DNA from: Chitinophaga eiseniae
GTDB taxonomy: Bacteria > Bacteroidota > Bacteroidia > Chitinophagales > Chitinophagaceae
Direction of reading: 5' to 3'
Assembly (NCBI RefSeq): GCF_900167135.1
Contig: NZ_FUWZ01000003.1
Span: 248,001 to 312,000 of the forward strand
Length of the DNA stretch: 64,000 nucleotides
Position 1 is the first letter of the stretch; every line of letters begins with the position of its first letter. The position numbers and the translations under genes are program-made. The notes beneath the pieces are model-generated. The model had not been told where the DNA came from. It saw nothing but the letters and a program-made list of their open reading frames with translations, and did not search any database. Positions 35,519 through 44,052 of this stretch are shown piece after piece.

Positions 35519-35611
35519 GATCAAAAAATGATTATTGTTTCGCTAAATTAAAGCATCTTTTTATACCAACCATCAAATGACAGAAATCCGATCAGGTTGA
35601 TAACAAACCTA

Positions 35612-35923
35612 TCAAAACGCTTTACACATCAATATTTCACCCGACGGCACACATCCATAATAATACCCTATAGCGGACAACCCCAACAAAAAAGACAGGA
35701 CACCTACCCAAATCAAACAACGAAAAAAGAAGGGATACTTTTTGTAAAAAAGAGGACTGATCATGGCATAAAAGAAGGTACTCCAGATCAGCGTAGCTCC
35801 GGTCCACCAGTTATCCAGCAAGGGAAGGGGACCCAAAAAACGAAACGTCATCAAGGCCGTCATGAACAGCGGAAATACAGCGATCACGCCGAGGTAAAAT
35901 ATTTTCCTGATCAACGGCGCCAT
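35612..35923 (-). CDS. Small integral membrane protein
   Basis: 103 residues with about three hydrophobic helices (KIFYLGVIAVFPLFMTALMTF; TGATLIWSTFFYAMISPLF; CLIWVGVLSFLLGLSAIGYYY). The start lies one base after the stop of the YeeZ-like gene, so it appears to be the tail of the cobalamin operon. No family recognised. Confidence 0.6.
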   Translation of the reverse strand: MAPLIRKIFYLGVIAVFPLFMTALMTFRFLGPLPLLDNWWTGATLIWSTFFYAMISPLFYKKYPFFFRCLIWVGVLSFLLGLSAIGYYYGCVPSGEILMCKAF

Positions 35924-35924
35924 G

Positions 35925-36761
35925 TTATGGCAAGCGTTTTCCCGTTGCCGGTATATCGAATATCCTCAACGGATCATCGTAGATAAACGTATAGCCGAGC
36001 CGTTGTTTCAGTTTATCGGAGTTCACCGTCTTAAAGGGCAGTGCGGCAGTCGTCTGTTTCTCCGGCAGTGACAGCCCAAACGCCCGGGCTGCAGCGCTGT
36101 AATATTCGTAGCGGTACGGATGACCGGTAGCGCAGGCGTTAAAGACTTCGCCCCAGATATTTTCCGCTATCAACCGGCCAATAATGGCAATACAATCATC
36201 CCGGTGAATGACGTTCATCGGCACGTCGTTATTGCGGCGTTGGGATTCTAATATTTCTGCCGTAGGTACACGGTCATACCCGATCAGTCCCCCGAAACGG
36301 AGCACCGTTGTGCGAAAAACGGGGGATTGCAGCAGCAGTTGCTCCACCTCCCGCAGCGCGGCGCCATTAGGCGCTTCCGGCAGGGCCATATCCGTTTCCG
36401 TTACTTCCCCGTTGACATCGGCATACACCGATGTGGAACTCACAAAGAGCACCTTCCTGATGGCGGTGGATTCCAGCTTTTGCCGCAGTGCGCTGATCTC
36501 CCTGATATGCGCCTGCACGCCCCGCTCCCTGTTGCGGGGCGGCACATTGACGATCAGCACATCGGTATCCCAGAACGCCTCTGGCGCCTCCGGCAGAACG
36601 TCGTTTAATACTACTACATAACCATCTATCCCCGCTGCTTTCAGTTCTTCTACGCCTCCGGCAGATGTACGGGCGCCTTTTACAGCATACCCCCTGCGTT
36701 GCAGCTCCAGTGCGAGCGGCTTGCCCAGCCAGCCACAACTCAAAATGCTTATTTTCTCCAT
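35925..36761 (-). CDS. YeeZ-like NAD(P)-dependent SDR protein
   Basis: 278 residues. The N-terminus MEKISILSCGWLGKPLALEL has the GxxGxxL form typical of YeeZ-like atypical SDRs. VLFVSSTSVYADVNGEVTETD (about 115-136) is the Ser/Tyr strand and LRFGGLIGYDRVP the following landmark. Substrate unknown. It starts seven bases after the cbiB stop and so is probably co-transcribed with cobalamin genes, though no YeeZ step is known in that pathway. Confidence 0.82.
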   Translation of the reverse strand: MEKISILSCGWLGKPLALELQRRGYAVKGARTSAGGVEELKAAGIDGYVVVLNDVLPEAPEAFWDTDVLIVNVPPRNRERGVQAHIREISALRQKLESTAIRKVLFVSSTSVYADVNGEVTETDMALPEAPNGAALREVEQLLLQSPVFRTTVLRFGGLIGYDRVPTAEILESQRRNNDVPMNVIHRDDCIAIIGRLIAENIWGEVFNACATGHPYRYEYYSAAARAFGLSLPEKQTTAALPFKTVNSDKLKQRLGYTFIYDDPLRIFDIPATGKRLP

Positions 36762-36768
36762 ATCGGCA

Positions 36769-37704
36769 TTAAGTAATAAACAAAGCTATTAAGCCAATCA
36801 TCAACACCATCAGCAGTGTAGCTGCATGGTTGACATACCGGACCTTCCGGAAGTCGGTATGTGCAATATCCCGGGGCTGTTCGCCAATGTAGGGCTTCAT
36901 CACCACACGGCCCTGGTAGGTATTAGGCCCACCAAAACGGCAGTCAAGTATGCCCGCCAGCGCCGCCTCCGGATAACCGGCGTTGGGACTGGCATGTGCG
37001 CGGCCAAAACGCAGCACATACCGCACCGCACGGCCGCTACCCGTCACAATGACCATCAGCAAAGCGGTCAGTCTTGCCGGAACAAAGTTTGCGACGTCGT
37101 CCAGCCGGGCGGCCACCCTGCCGAAGTACAGGTACTGTACGTTCTTATAGCCGATCATGGAATCGAGGGTGTTGATCATCTTGTACAACATCATGCCCGG
37201 CACTCCCAGCAGCGCATAATAAAACAGCGGGGCAATGACGCCATCGCTGAGGTTTTCAGACATCGACTCCATCACGGCGGTCCGTACCTGTGCGGGGGAC
37301 AATGCAGCAGTATCACGTCCTACGATCCAGGAAAGGCGCCTACGCCCTGCTTCCAGGCCCTGCCGCCGCAGGGCGTCAAATACTTCACCCCCTTCCTGCA
37401 ACAGGCTTTTATTGGCCAGCGCAAAAAACACCATCACCGATGTAAACAGCAGCTGCACCCATGGCCATGGTTCCAGCCAGCGCTGTACGATATAAAAAAA
37501 GGAAAAGACGGCAATGCATAAGCCAACCGTCATCAGCGCTCCTTTCCATAGCCGTCCTTTTCCATGGTTAAGCTGACGGGTGAAGAACGCAATCAGCCTC
37601 CCGTAGTATTTTACAGGATGCGGCCAGCTCCTGGGATCGCCCAGCAACAGGTCCAGCAGATAACCTAACCATAACGGCAACACGAATTTTACGAAAGGGT
37701 CCAT
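36769..37704 (-). CDS. cbiB: CbiB, adenosylcobinamide-phosphate synthase
   Basis: 311 residues, integral membrane protein with about five helices. It attaches (R)-1-amino-2-propanol phosphate to adenosylcobyric acid late in cobalamin synthesis. Landmarks are LGYLLDLLLGDPRSWPHPVKYYGRLI (14-39) and SENLSDGVIAPLFYYALLG, then NTLDSMIGYKN, all strongly conserved in the family. The start overlaps the preceding decarboxylase gene by 16 bases. Confidence 0.95.
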   Translation of the reverse strand: MDPFVKFVLPLWLGYLLDLLLGDPRSWPHPVKYYGRLIAFFTRQLNHGKGRLWKGALMTVGLCIAVFSFFYIVQRWLEPWPWVQLLFTSVMVFFALANKSLLQEGGEVFDALRRQGLEAGRRRLSWIVGRDTAALSPAQVRTAVMESMSENLSDGVIAPLFYYALLGVPGMMLYKMINTLDSMIGYKNVQYLYFGRVAARLDDVANFVPARLTALLMVIVTGSGRAVRYVLRFGRAHASPNAGYPEAALAGILDCRFGGPNTYQGRVVMKPYIGEQPRDIAHTDFRKVRYVNHAATLLMVLMIGLIALFIT

Positions 37705-38711
37705 TTACGCAGTGCTGTTAACAGTAACGTATTGTCTTCCTGGTTGCGGCAGGTAATCCGGCAGTGCCCCTGTTCCAGTCCGTAGAAATTGGACGCGTCC
37801 CGGATCAGGATGCCGTAGTTGTTGACCAGCCACAATTTCAGCGCCGCAGCGGTCCCTGTCAGCGTTTCAAACAGAAAATAGTGGGTATGCGTAGGATGCA
37901 CCCTGAACTCCGGCATTTTCCGCACACCTTCCCATAGCTGGTAAGTATCTCCCAACAGCGCATCCACCGGCACCTCAAACGCCGCCGGATGGTCCATGAT
38001 ATAATGCCCGGCTTCCAGCGCCAGGCTGTTGACCGACCAGGGCATACGGAAAGCCCGCACCTTATCGAGCAGCGCTTTCTGGCCTGCCAGGTAACCCAGC
38101 CGCAGACCGGGGATACAGCAGGACTTCGTGAGCGAGCGCAGGACCAGCACGTTATGTAACCGGTGAAGGTGTGGCAACAGGCTGTCGGCATTACGGGTAA
38201 ATTCTATATAGGCTTCGTCAATGATAAAAGTGCTGCGGTTGTTGAACTGTATTAGTTGTAACAACGCTTCTTCGTTCATTGCCTGTGCCGTGGGATTATT
38301 GGGGTTACAGATAAAAACCAGGTCGGTGATAAACCGGGTATCCGGCTCCAGCTTCTCCCGGAAAAAATAACTCACCTCGTGCCCGTGGAGTTTACAGGCA
38401 TCGGCGTATTCGGCGAACGTGGGCACTACTACCGTGGTGGAGGCGCCCCGAAAGGCCTGGGCCACCAGGTAGATGGCTTCTGTGCCACCGTTGGTGACCA
38501 TCACCATGCCCGGCGTCAGTTCTGTACGCTGCTCAATCTGCTGTTGCAGCCTGCCCCCTTCCGGGTCCGGATAGTGGCCGGCATCGCGGATATGGCCGGC
38601 AATATGTTGCACCAGTTTTTCCTGCATGCCGCCATAGTATACGTTAGAGCTGAAGTCAGCCACAATAGGGCGGTCAAACAGATAAGCGTCATCTCCGTGT
38701 CCTTGTATCAT
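37689..38711 (-). CDS. cobD: L-threonine-phosphate decarboxylase-like PLP enzyme
   Basis: 340 residues, class I/II aminotransferase fold. The PLP lysine sits in VLRSLTKSCCIPGLRLGYLAG (K in SLTKS). NPNNPTAQAM and IIDEAYIEFTR are family landmarks. The family also includes histidinol-phosphate aminotransferase; its position between cobQ and cbiB makes the cobalamin role (making aminopropanol phosphate for CbiB) much more likely. The symbol follows Salmonella usage. It overlaps cobQ by four bases and cbiB by 16. Confidence 0.88.
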   Translation of the reverse strand: MIQGHGDDAYLFDRPIVADFSSNVYYGGMQEKLVQHIAGHIRDAGHYPDPEGGRLQQQIEQRTELTPGMVMVTNGGTEAIYLVAQAFRGASTTVVVPTFAEYADACKLHGHEVSYFFREKLEPDTRFITDLVFICNPNNPTAQAMNEEALLQLIQFNNRSTFIIDEAYIEFTRNADSLLPHLHRLHNVLVLRSLTKSCCIPGLRLGYLAGQKALLDKVRAFRMPWSVNSLALEAGHYIMDHPAAFEVPVDALLGDTYQLWEGVRKMPEFRVHPTHTHYFLFETLTGTAAALKLWLVNNYGILIRDASNFYGLEQGHCRITCRNQEDNTLLLTALRKWTLS

Positions 38712-40189
38712 AAGCGAATAGCGTTATAGACCGCGTCCATGTCCAGGTGTTGCCGGATATGAGCGGCCAGTTTATCGTATTGGGCTGACCGGAAGGCCTT
38801 GTAATCGAAGCTCTCTGCTGCACTTACCTGTTTTCCACAGGCCGACAGCAGGTCACCGAGTACGGCGGTATTGTCCAGGATGCCGTGCAGGTAAGTACCC
38901 CAGCACTTGTCGTGTAACAGATACCCATCCGGTGTACCATCGTCCAGTATCGTGAGGGGTGACGGTGTTTCACATTCTGTTAAGCCCATGTGTATTTCGT
39001 AGCCTTCACCCACCGATGTTTGTTGCCGGTAGGTAAACCGGCGCTGCCGCGTTACTTTTTCGCGGGTAAGGACCGTCGATACCGGGAGAATGCCCAGTCC
39101 CGGCATGCTGCCCGGCTCTCCTTCCACTCCGTATGGATCTGCAACGGAGGTCCCCATCATCTGATAGCCCCCGCAAATACCGATCACCACTTTACCCCGT
39201 TTATGCGCCTCTGTGATAGCCCCGGCCGTCCCGTTGTTTTTGATCGCCACCAGGTCGGCCAGCGTGTTCTTGCTGCCGGGAATAATCACGATATCTGCGG
39301 CTGTTATCTCTGCCGGATTATCGGTATAAAACAGGTTGACCCGGTCATCTTTCTCCAGCACGTTAAAGTCGGTAAAATTTGACATATGCCGGAGCAGCAC
39401 CACGGCGACATTGATCCGCCCTTCCGTGCGGTTTTTGTGTTTGAGGGACAGGGCCACCGAATCTTCTTCTTCGATATGAATATCGTGATAATAGGGCAAT
39501 ACCCCTGTTACAGGCACACCTGTGATGGTTTCCAGTTGCCGGCGGCCATCTTCAAAGAGACGGATATCGCCGCGGAATTTGTTGATGATAACCCCTTTGA
39601 CGAGCGCTTTTTCCTCCGGTGGCAACAATGCGAGGGTGCCATATACGCTGCCAAAGACACCGCCTCTGTCGATGTCCGCGATGAGGTATACCGCCGCGCC
39701 GGCATGCAATGCGATCCGCATATTGGTGATGTCCCGCTGCCGCAGGTTCAGTTCAGAGATACTGCCGGCCCCTTCCATCACCACCGGGTGGTAGCGCGCC
39801 GACAGGCGGTCGAATGAGGCTTTCACTTCCTCAAACAGCTGCCGTTTGTCGTCCTGCATAAAATACTCCCATGCCGTTTGATTCCCTGCGGGCCTGCCAT
39901 GCAGCACCAGCTGAGAAGTCTGGTCGTTGGTAGGCTTCAGCAGCACGGGGTTCATATCGGTATGACAGGGCACTCCTGCCGCTTCCGCCTGCACCGCCTG
40001 CGCACGGCCTATCTCGAGGCCATCGGGCGTAGCATAACTGTTGAGCGACATGTTCTGTGCTTTAAAAGGCGCAGGGTGGTAACCATCCTGTTTGAATATG
40101 CGGCAGAACCCTGCCGCGATCACACTTTTACCTACATCAGAAGCAGTGCCGACGAACATGACCGGCCGGAGTTGTTTCATCGTGTCCAT
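38708..40189 (-). CDS. cobQ: CobQ, cobyric acid synthase
   Basis: 493 residues from the ATG at 40189 (MDTMKQLRP); a second ATG three codons later is equally possible. It amidates four side chains of adenosylcobyrinic acid a,c-diamide. The N-terminal P-loop-like motif is FVGTASDVGKSVIAAGF; the synthetase part has PVVMEGAGSISELN; the C-terminal glutaminase domain has the nucleophile in VVIGICGGYQMMG. First gene of a minus-strand unit cobQ-cobD-cbiB-yeeZ-like, and divergent from cobB across about 53 bases. There is no room for a cobalamin riboswitch in that gap. Confidence 0.95.
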   Translation of the reverse strand: MDTMKQLRPVMFVGTASDVGKSVIAAGFCRIFKQDGYHPAPFKAQNMSLNSYATPDGLEIGRAQAVQAEAAGVPCHTDMNPVLLKPTNDQTSQLVLHGRPAGNQTAWEYFMQDDKRQLFEEVKASFDRLSARYHPVVMEGAGSISELNLRQRDITNMRIALHAGAAVYLIADIDRGGVFGSVYGTLALLPPEEKALVKGVIINKFRGDIRLFEDGRRQLETITGVPVTGVLPYYHDIHIEEEDSVALSLKHKNRTEGRINVAVVLLRHMSNFTDFNVLEKDDRVNLFYTDNPAEITAADIVIIPGSKNTLADLVAIKNNGTAGAITEAHKRGKVVIGICGGYQMMGTSVADPYGVEGEPGSMPGLGILPVSTVLTREKVTRQRRFTYRQQTSVGEGYEIHMGLTECETPSPLTILDDGTPDGYLLHDKCWGTYLHGILDNTAVLGDLLSACGKQVSAAESFDYKAFRSAQYDKLAAHIRQHLDMDAVYNAIRL

Positions 40190-40228
40190 AACATCAAGTG
40201 GCAACGAAGATATTAACTTTCACACACT

Positions 40229-40236
40229 TATCTTTG
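40229..40236 (+). promoter_or_regulatory. Promoter -7 element just before cobB
   Basis: TATCTTTG, an exact TAnnTTTG, ends six bases before the ATG at 40243. Transcription would start at or next to the start codon, giving a leaderless or nearly leaderless message. No TTTG is present at the standard upstream distance, so the assignment is partial. Confidence 0.4.
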
Positions 40237-40242
40237 TCGGGC

Positions 40243-41547
40243 ATGAAACCACAGTTCCTCATCGCCGCGCCTCACAGCGGCGCCGGTAAAACGACCATCA
40301 CCCTCGCTTTGCTGCGGGCGTTGCAGCGCAGCGGCCGGCGGGTACAGCCTTTCAAGTGTGGTCCGGACTACCTGGACCCGAAACACCATACGCTGGCCGC
40401 CGGGCAGGAGTGCGTCAATCTCGACGCCTTTATGATGACGGCGCAGCACCTGCCGGAGGTGTACCAGCGGTATACCCAACAGGCAGACGTCTGTATTATC
40501 GAAGGAGTGATGGGATTGTTTGACGGCGCCCGGAAAATGGAAGGCAGTAGCGCCGCGCTGGCCGCCCTGCTGGGCGTTCCGGTGATACTGGTGGTGGATG
40601 CACAGGCCATGGCTTATTCCGCCGCCCCGCTGTTATATGGCTACAAACATTTCTTTCCGGACATCACGCTGGCGGGCGTTATTTTTAATTTTGTGAATAC
40701 CCCTGCCCACTATCGGATACTGGAAGAAGCCGCCGCCGATGCCGGCGTGCCGGTATTGGGCTACCTGCCCGAACGGGCGGATATCCGGATTCCCTCCCGC
40801 CATCTGGGGCTGCATATTTCCGCAGAATCCGATTATAATGCTATTATCGACGCCGCGGCCGATCATCTCAGTGCCCATATCGACATAGAACAGCTGCAGC
40901 AACAGACACAAACTCCGGTACCAGCACCGGCTGCCGAAGCACCCGGCTCCTCCTCCGGCGTGTTACGGATCGCGATCGCAAAAGATGAGGCTTTTAATTT
41001 TACCTACCGGGAAAATATTGCCGCTCTGTCGCAGCTGGGGGTTATTCATTATTTCAGTCCGCTCACAGATACTGTGCTGCCCCCAGCCGATCTGCTGTAT
41101 TTCCCGGGCGGCTACCCGGAGCTGCACCTCCCTCAACTGGCTGCCAACACCGGCTTATTACAACAGCTACGGCAGTACGAAGGACGGATACTGGCCGAAT
41201 GTGGCGGCATGATGTACCTCGGCGAAAGCATCGTCGATGAAACGGGAAATGCCTGGCCTATGGCAGGCCTGTTGCCCGTCAGCACCAGTATGCAGTCCCC
41301 GGCGCTCACCATCGGCTATCGCGAAGTGCATATCGGCGATGTCATTTTCAAAGGGCATGAATTTCACTATTCTCATTATGTAAAGGTACCGGATATAACC
41401 GGACCGGCTATACGCGTGTTGAATGCGCGGCAGGAAATCATTCCGGGAACGGTGTTTCACACACCACGTTTACTGGCAGGGTATATGCATTTTTATTGGG
41501 GAGATAATGTGGCGGGGTTACAGCGGGTATTGGGCTTACCCGGATGA
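40243..41547 (+). CDS. cobB: CobB, cobyrinate a,c-diamide synthase
   Basis: 434 residues from the ATG at 40243, chosen because the P-loop begins at once (FLIAAPHSGAGKTTITLALL) as in other CobB/CbiA proteins; 15 further codons upstream are open but not family-like. It amidates positions a and c of cobyrinic acid with glutamine. PFKCGPDYLDPKHH and EGVMGLFDG mark the synthetase domain, and ILAECGGMMYLGES contains the glutaminase cysteine. Divergent from cobQ. No corrin-ring genes lie in the window, so the pathway must be completed elsewhere. The stop abuts the stop of the next gene on the other strand. Confidence 0.95.
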   Translation: MKPQFLIAAPHSGAGKTTITLALLRALQRSGRRVQPFKCGPDYLDPKHHTLAAGQECVNLDAFMMTAQHLPEVYQRYTQQADVCIIEGVMGLFDGARKMEGSSAALAALLGVPVILVVDAQAMAYSAAPLLYGYKHFFPDITLAGVIFNFVNTPAHYRILEEAAADAGVPVLGYLPERADIRIPSRHLGLHISAESDYNAIIDAAADHLSAHIDIEQLQQQTQTPVPAPAAEAPGSSSGVLRIAIAKDEAFNFTYRENIAALSQLGVIHYFSPLTDTVLPPADLLYFPGGYPELHLPQLAANTGLLQQLRQYEGRILAECGGMMYLGESIVDETGNAWPMAGLLPVSTSMQSPALTIGYREVHIGDVIFKGHEFHYSHYVKVPDITGPAIRVLNARQEIIPGTVFHTPRLLAGYMHFYWGDNVAGLQRVLGLPG

Positions 41548-42696
41548 TTATTCTCTTTTCAATATCCCAGGTGTATACCATGGAACTCCCAAAGCTCCGC
41601 GATGTAATTCCATCTTTATTACAGCACCGACGGCTGTTGCCTCATATTTCTTCTTTTTGACCGGAATGGACACAGCAGATTTCACCGGTCCCCAAGGCTC
41701 TACCATCAGATAATAGCTGGTAGTCCGCCGTTTGCTGATCCTTTTGTCGTAGATGGTTGTTTCAAACAATGCCGGCGGGCTATCATCAAAATAGGTATTG
41801 ATGTAAACAAGCGAATCGTAGGATGCCGGTGTAAAAAAAACGACAAACATAATGACAGACCATAATTTTCCTGAAAAGGCCAATTTCCAGTGCCGGTTAA
41901 CGAAAATGACCAGCAACGTAAACACCCCGGTGATGATCAAAGCGCCCTGCAGCAACTCTTTCTGCCGCAGGCTAAAAACAGGTACTGCCACCACGAACAG
42001 GCCGATGGCGCAAAAGATGAAAACCATTAAAACAGGGGGCAGCGTGTCTATTTTCCGTCCATCAGCGATAATCAGCAAGCCCTTATGGTATTCCAGTGCT
42101 GCAACAGTAACAGGTAACATCGCTATCAACAAAAAGGGCAGCCATGGCAGGTGGCGCACCAAAAAGATACACGCCAGCATTAATACAAAAGCGGCACCGT
42201 TCAATACCCAGGCGGTGTATTTGGCCATTCGCAGCTCATGTTGCGGATACATGTCTGTTGACGACATCTGTTCCTTTGTTTTTTTTCTAAGATCGGGATA
42301 ACGCGCCATGATCCAACGCACCAGGTTATCATAGTTCATCCGCCTGGCGGCGACTTTGAATCTTCGTTTATTGCCCGCCGCAGGTACAAGCTCCAAACGC
42401 CCAGCCAACCGGTAGCCCCTTACCTCCTGCCACAGCATCTCGCGGCGGAACAAAAGAGACCGGTAACGGATGCCTTTTTCATCGACCGAAACTACCGACA
42501 ACATTTCGCTGATAACGTATATTACTACAGCAATACAAGGAATCATGCTGATAAATCCCCAGAGGGTATCTTGCCCCGACTGAACTCCCGCCACAATAGT
42601 TACACCAATTGTTGATAATGGTATCAGGGCAAACGGGGATATCAAACAAAAAACAAAAATGCGAAAACCGCGGCTGTAGGTATATTCTTGCTGCAT
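41548..42696 (-). CDS. Membrane protein of unknown function (paralog A)
   Basis: 382 residues. Two N-terminal helices (about 11-32 and 44-62), a soluble PH-like stretch with GIRYRSLLFRREMLWQEVRGY (about 76-96) and NYDNLVRWIMARYPDL, then about four more helices and a short exported C-terminus. The soluble stretch resembles bacterial PH domains that follow membrane anchors. It is a close paralog of the next gene (both open with YTYSRGFRIFVFCL and end with GALGxPWYxP), so one arose by tandem duplication. Function unknown. Confidence 0.7.
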   Translation of the reverse strand: MQQEYTYSRGFRIFVFCLISPFALIPLSTIGVTIVAGVQSGQDTLWGFISMIPCIAVVIYVISEMLSVVSVDEKGIRYRSLLFRREMLWQEVRGYRLAGRLELVPAAGNKRRFKVAARRMNYDNLVRWIMARYPDLRKKTKEQMSSTDMYPQHELRMAKYTAWVLNGAAFVLMLACIFLVRHLPWLPFLLIAMLPVTVAALEYHKGLLIIADGRKIDTLPPVLMVFIFCAIGLFVVAVPVFSLRQKELLQGALIITGVFTLLVIFVNRHWKLAFSGKLWSVIMFVVFFTPASYDSLVYINTYFDDSPPALFETTIYDKRISKRRTTSYYLMVEPWGPVKSAVSIPVKKKKYEATAVGAVIKMELHRGALGVPWYTPGILKRE

Positions 42697-42774
42697 AAAG
42701 GGTTAATACAATAAAAATCTGACGGCAAACATAAGAAAAAAAGATGGATAAGCGCTGTTATACGGTAGCAGCCA

Positions 42775-43956
42775 TCAATAATGTGCCGGCATCAGTGGCC
42801 GATACCATGGTAATCCTAAAGCGCCCTGGCGCAGCTCCATTCTTATCGTATCATTGATCGCGGCCGCATCGTATTTTCTTTTTCCGACAGCAATTGACCT
42901 CCCCGATTTTTCCGGTCCCCAGGGCATTACCACCAGATAGTGGCTAACGGATCTTCCGTTACTGATCCATTTATGGGAAACAGTTGTTTCAAAAAACTGT
43001 GGCGTACTGCGATCGAAGAAGGTATTCAGATAGACAATCGATCCGAAGGCCGCCGGTATAAAGAAAATCAAAAAGCAGACCACGCCCCATATCTTGTTGC
43101 CGATGGTAATTTTCATGCGCCGCGAAGCGAACATCACCAGTAAGGTAAATAATACAGCAGCTCCCAAAACACCTATCCACAGCGTTTGCAGCCGGAGGTT
43201 GTAAAAGGGAGTACCAAAGGAAAAAAGCCCCACTGCTGCAAACAATACCGTCAGCAAAACGGCAGGCAAGGTCCCCTCTCTTTTGTTTTCAGAAACAATG
43301 AGCCACCCTTTGTGATATTCCAACGCCATAGGTATGGCTGCCAGCAGGGCAATCAACAATAACGGCGCCCAGCACAGCACAGTGGTAAAGGGCAAAGAAT
43401 GGGAAAAAGGAAAACAGGCTACCATCAATGCAAAGGCAGCGAAGTTAAATCCTCTTGCTGTATATTTAGCCATTCTTATTTTATGAGGATAATCAGGATC
43501 TGCCTGGTATGCAGCCAGGCGGACAGCATCTGTAACTTTATCGCTCAGATCAGGATAACGCGCCATGATCCAGTCCCCGATTTTGTGGTAATTATGGCGC
43601 TGACCAGACACCCTGACCTTCTTTTTACCTTTGAAAGCCGGCATGAGTATCAGTGTGCCTTCTTTCCACCGATATCCCCTTATCTCTTCCCACAAAAGTT
43701 CACGCTTATACAGAAAAGACTTGTAGCGTATACCATCGCCATCCGATGTCACCACTGACAACATTTCGTTGATGCCGTAAAGTGTTAAAATGGTACAGGG
43801 CACAATGCTGACAAAGGCTATAAAGCTCTCCATGGGAGACTTAATACCTTCGATAATGATAGCAAGGAGGGCCATCAGCGGAATCACGGCGAACGGTGCC
43901 ATCAAACAAAAAACAAAGATGCGGAAACCGCGGCTGTAGGTATAGTTTTCCTGCAT
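42775..43956 (-). CDS. Membrane protein of unknown function (paralog B)
   Basis: 393 residues, same design as the gene downstream: paired N-terminal helices, a PH-like insertion (GIRYKSFLYKRELLWEEIRGY), four or so later helices, and the shared tail VMPWGPEKSGRSIAVGKRKYD. The 78-base gap between the two and the matching upstream bases around each start (GGTATA before the second codon) fit a tandem duplication. Not recognised as a named family. Confidence 0.7.
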   Translation of the reverse strand: MQENYTYSRGFRIFVFCLMAPFAVIPLMALLAIIIEGIKSPMESFIAFVSIVPCTILTLYGINEMLSVVTSDGDGIRYKSFLYKRELLWEEIRGYRWKEGTLILMPAFKGKKKVRVSGQRHNYHKIGDWIMARYPDLSDKVTDAVRLAAYQADPDYPHKIRMAKYTARGFNFAAFALMVACFPFSHSLPFTTVLCWAPLLLIALLAAIPMALEYHKGWLIVSENKREGTLPAVLLTVLFAAVGLFSFGTPFYNLRLQTLWIGVLGAAVLFTLLVMFASRRMKITIGNKIWGVVCFLIFFIPAAFGSIVYLNTFFDRSTPQFFETTVSHKWISNGRSVSHYLVVMPWGPEKSGRSIAVGKRKYDAAAINDTIRMELRQGALGLPWYRPLMPAHY

Positions 43957-44052
43957 ATCGGGTTACTATAATAAAAAATCCGGTAACAAACATAAGGAAA
44001 AAACAGCGTTCCCCTATGTCCGTTACCGGATCTTATCCAGTAAGCAGACCGT

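Noticed and set aside
35139..35531. 130-codon frame antisense to the coiled-coil gene
   Set aside because: Its Ser/Glu repeat is the reverse reading of the 21-bp tandem repeat.
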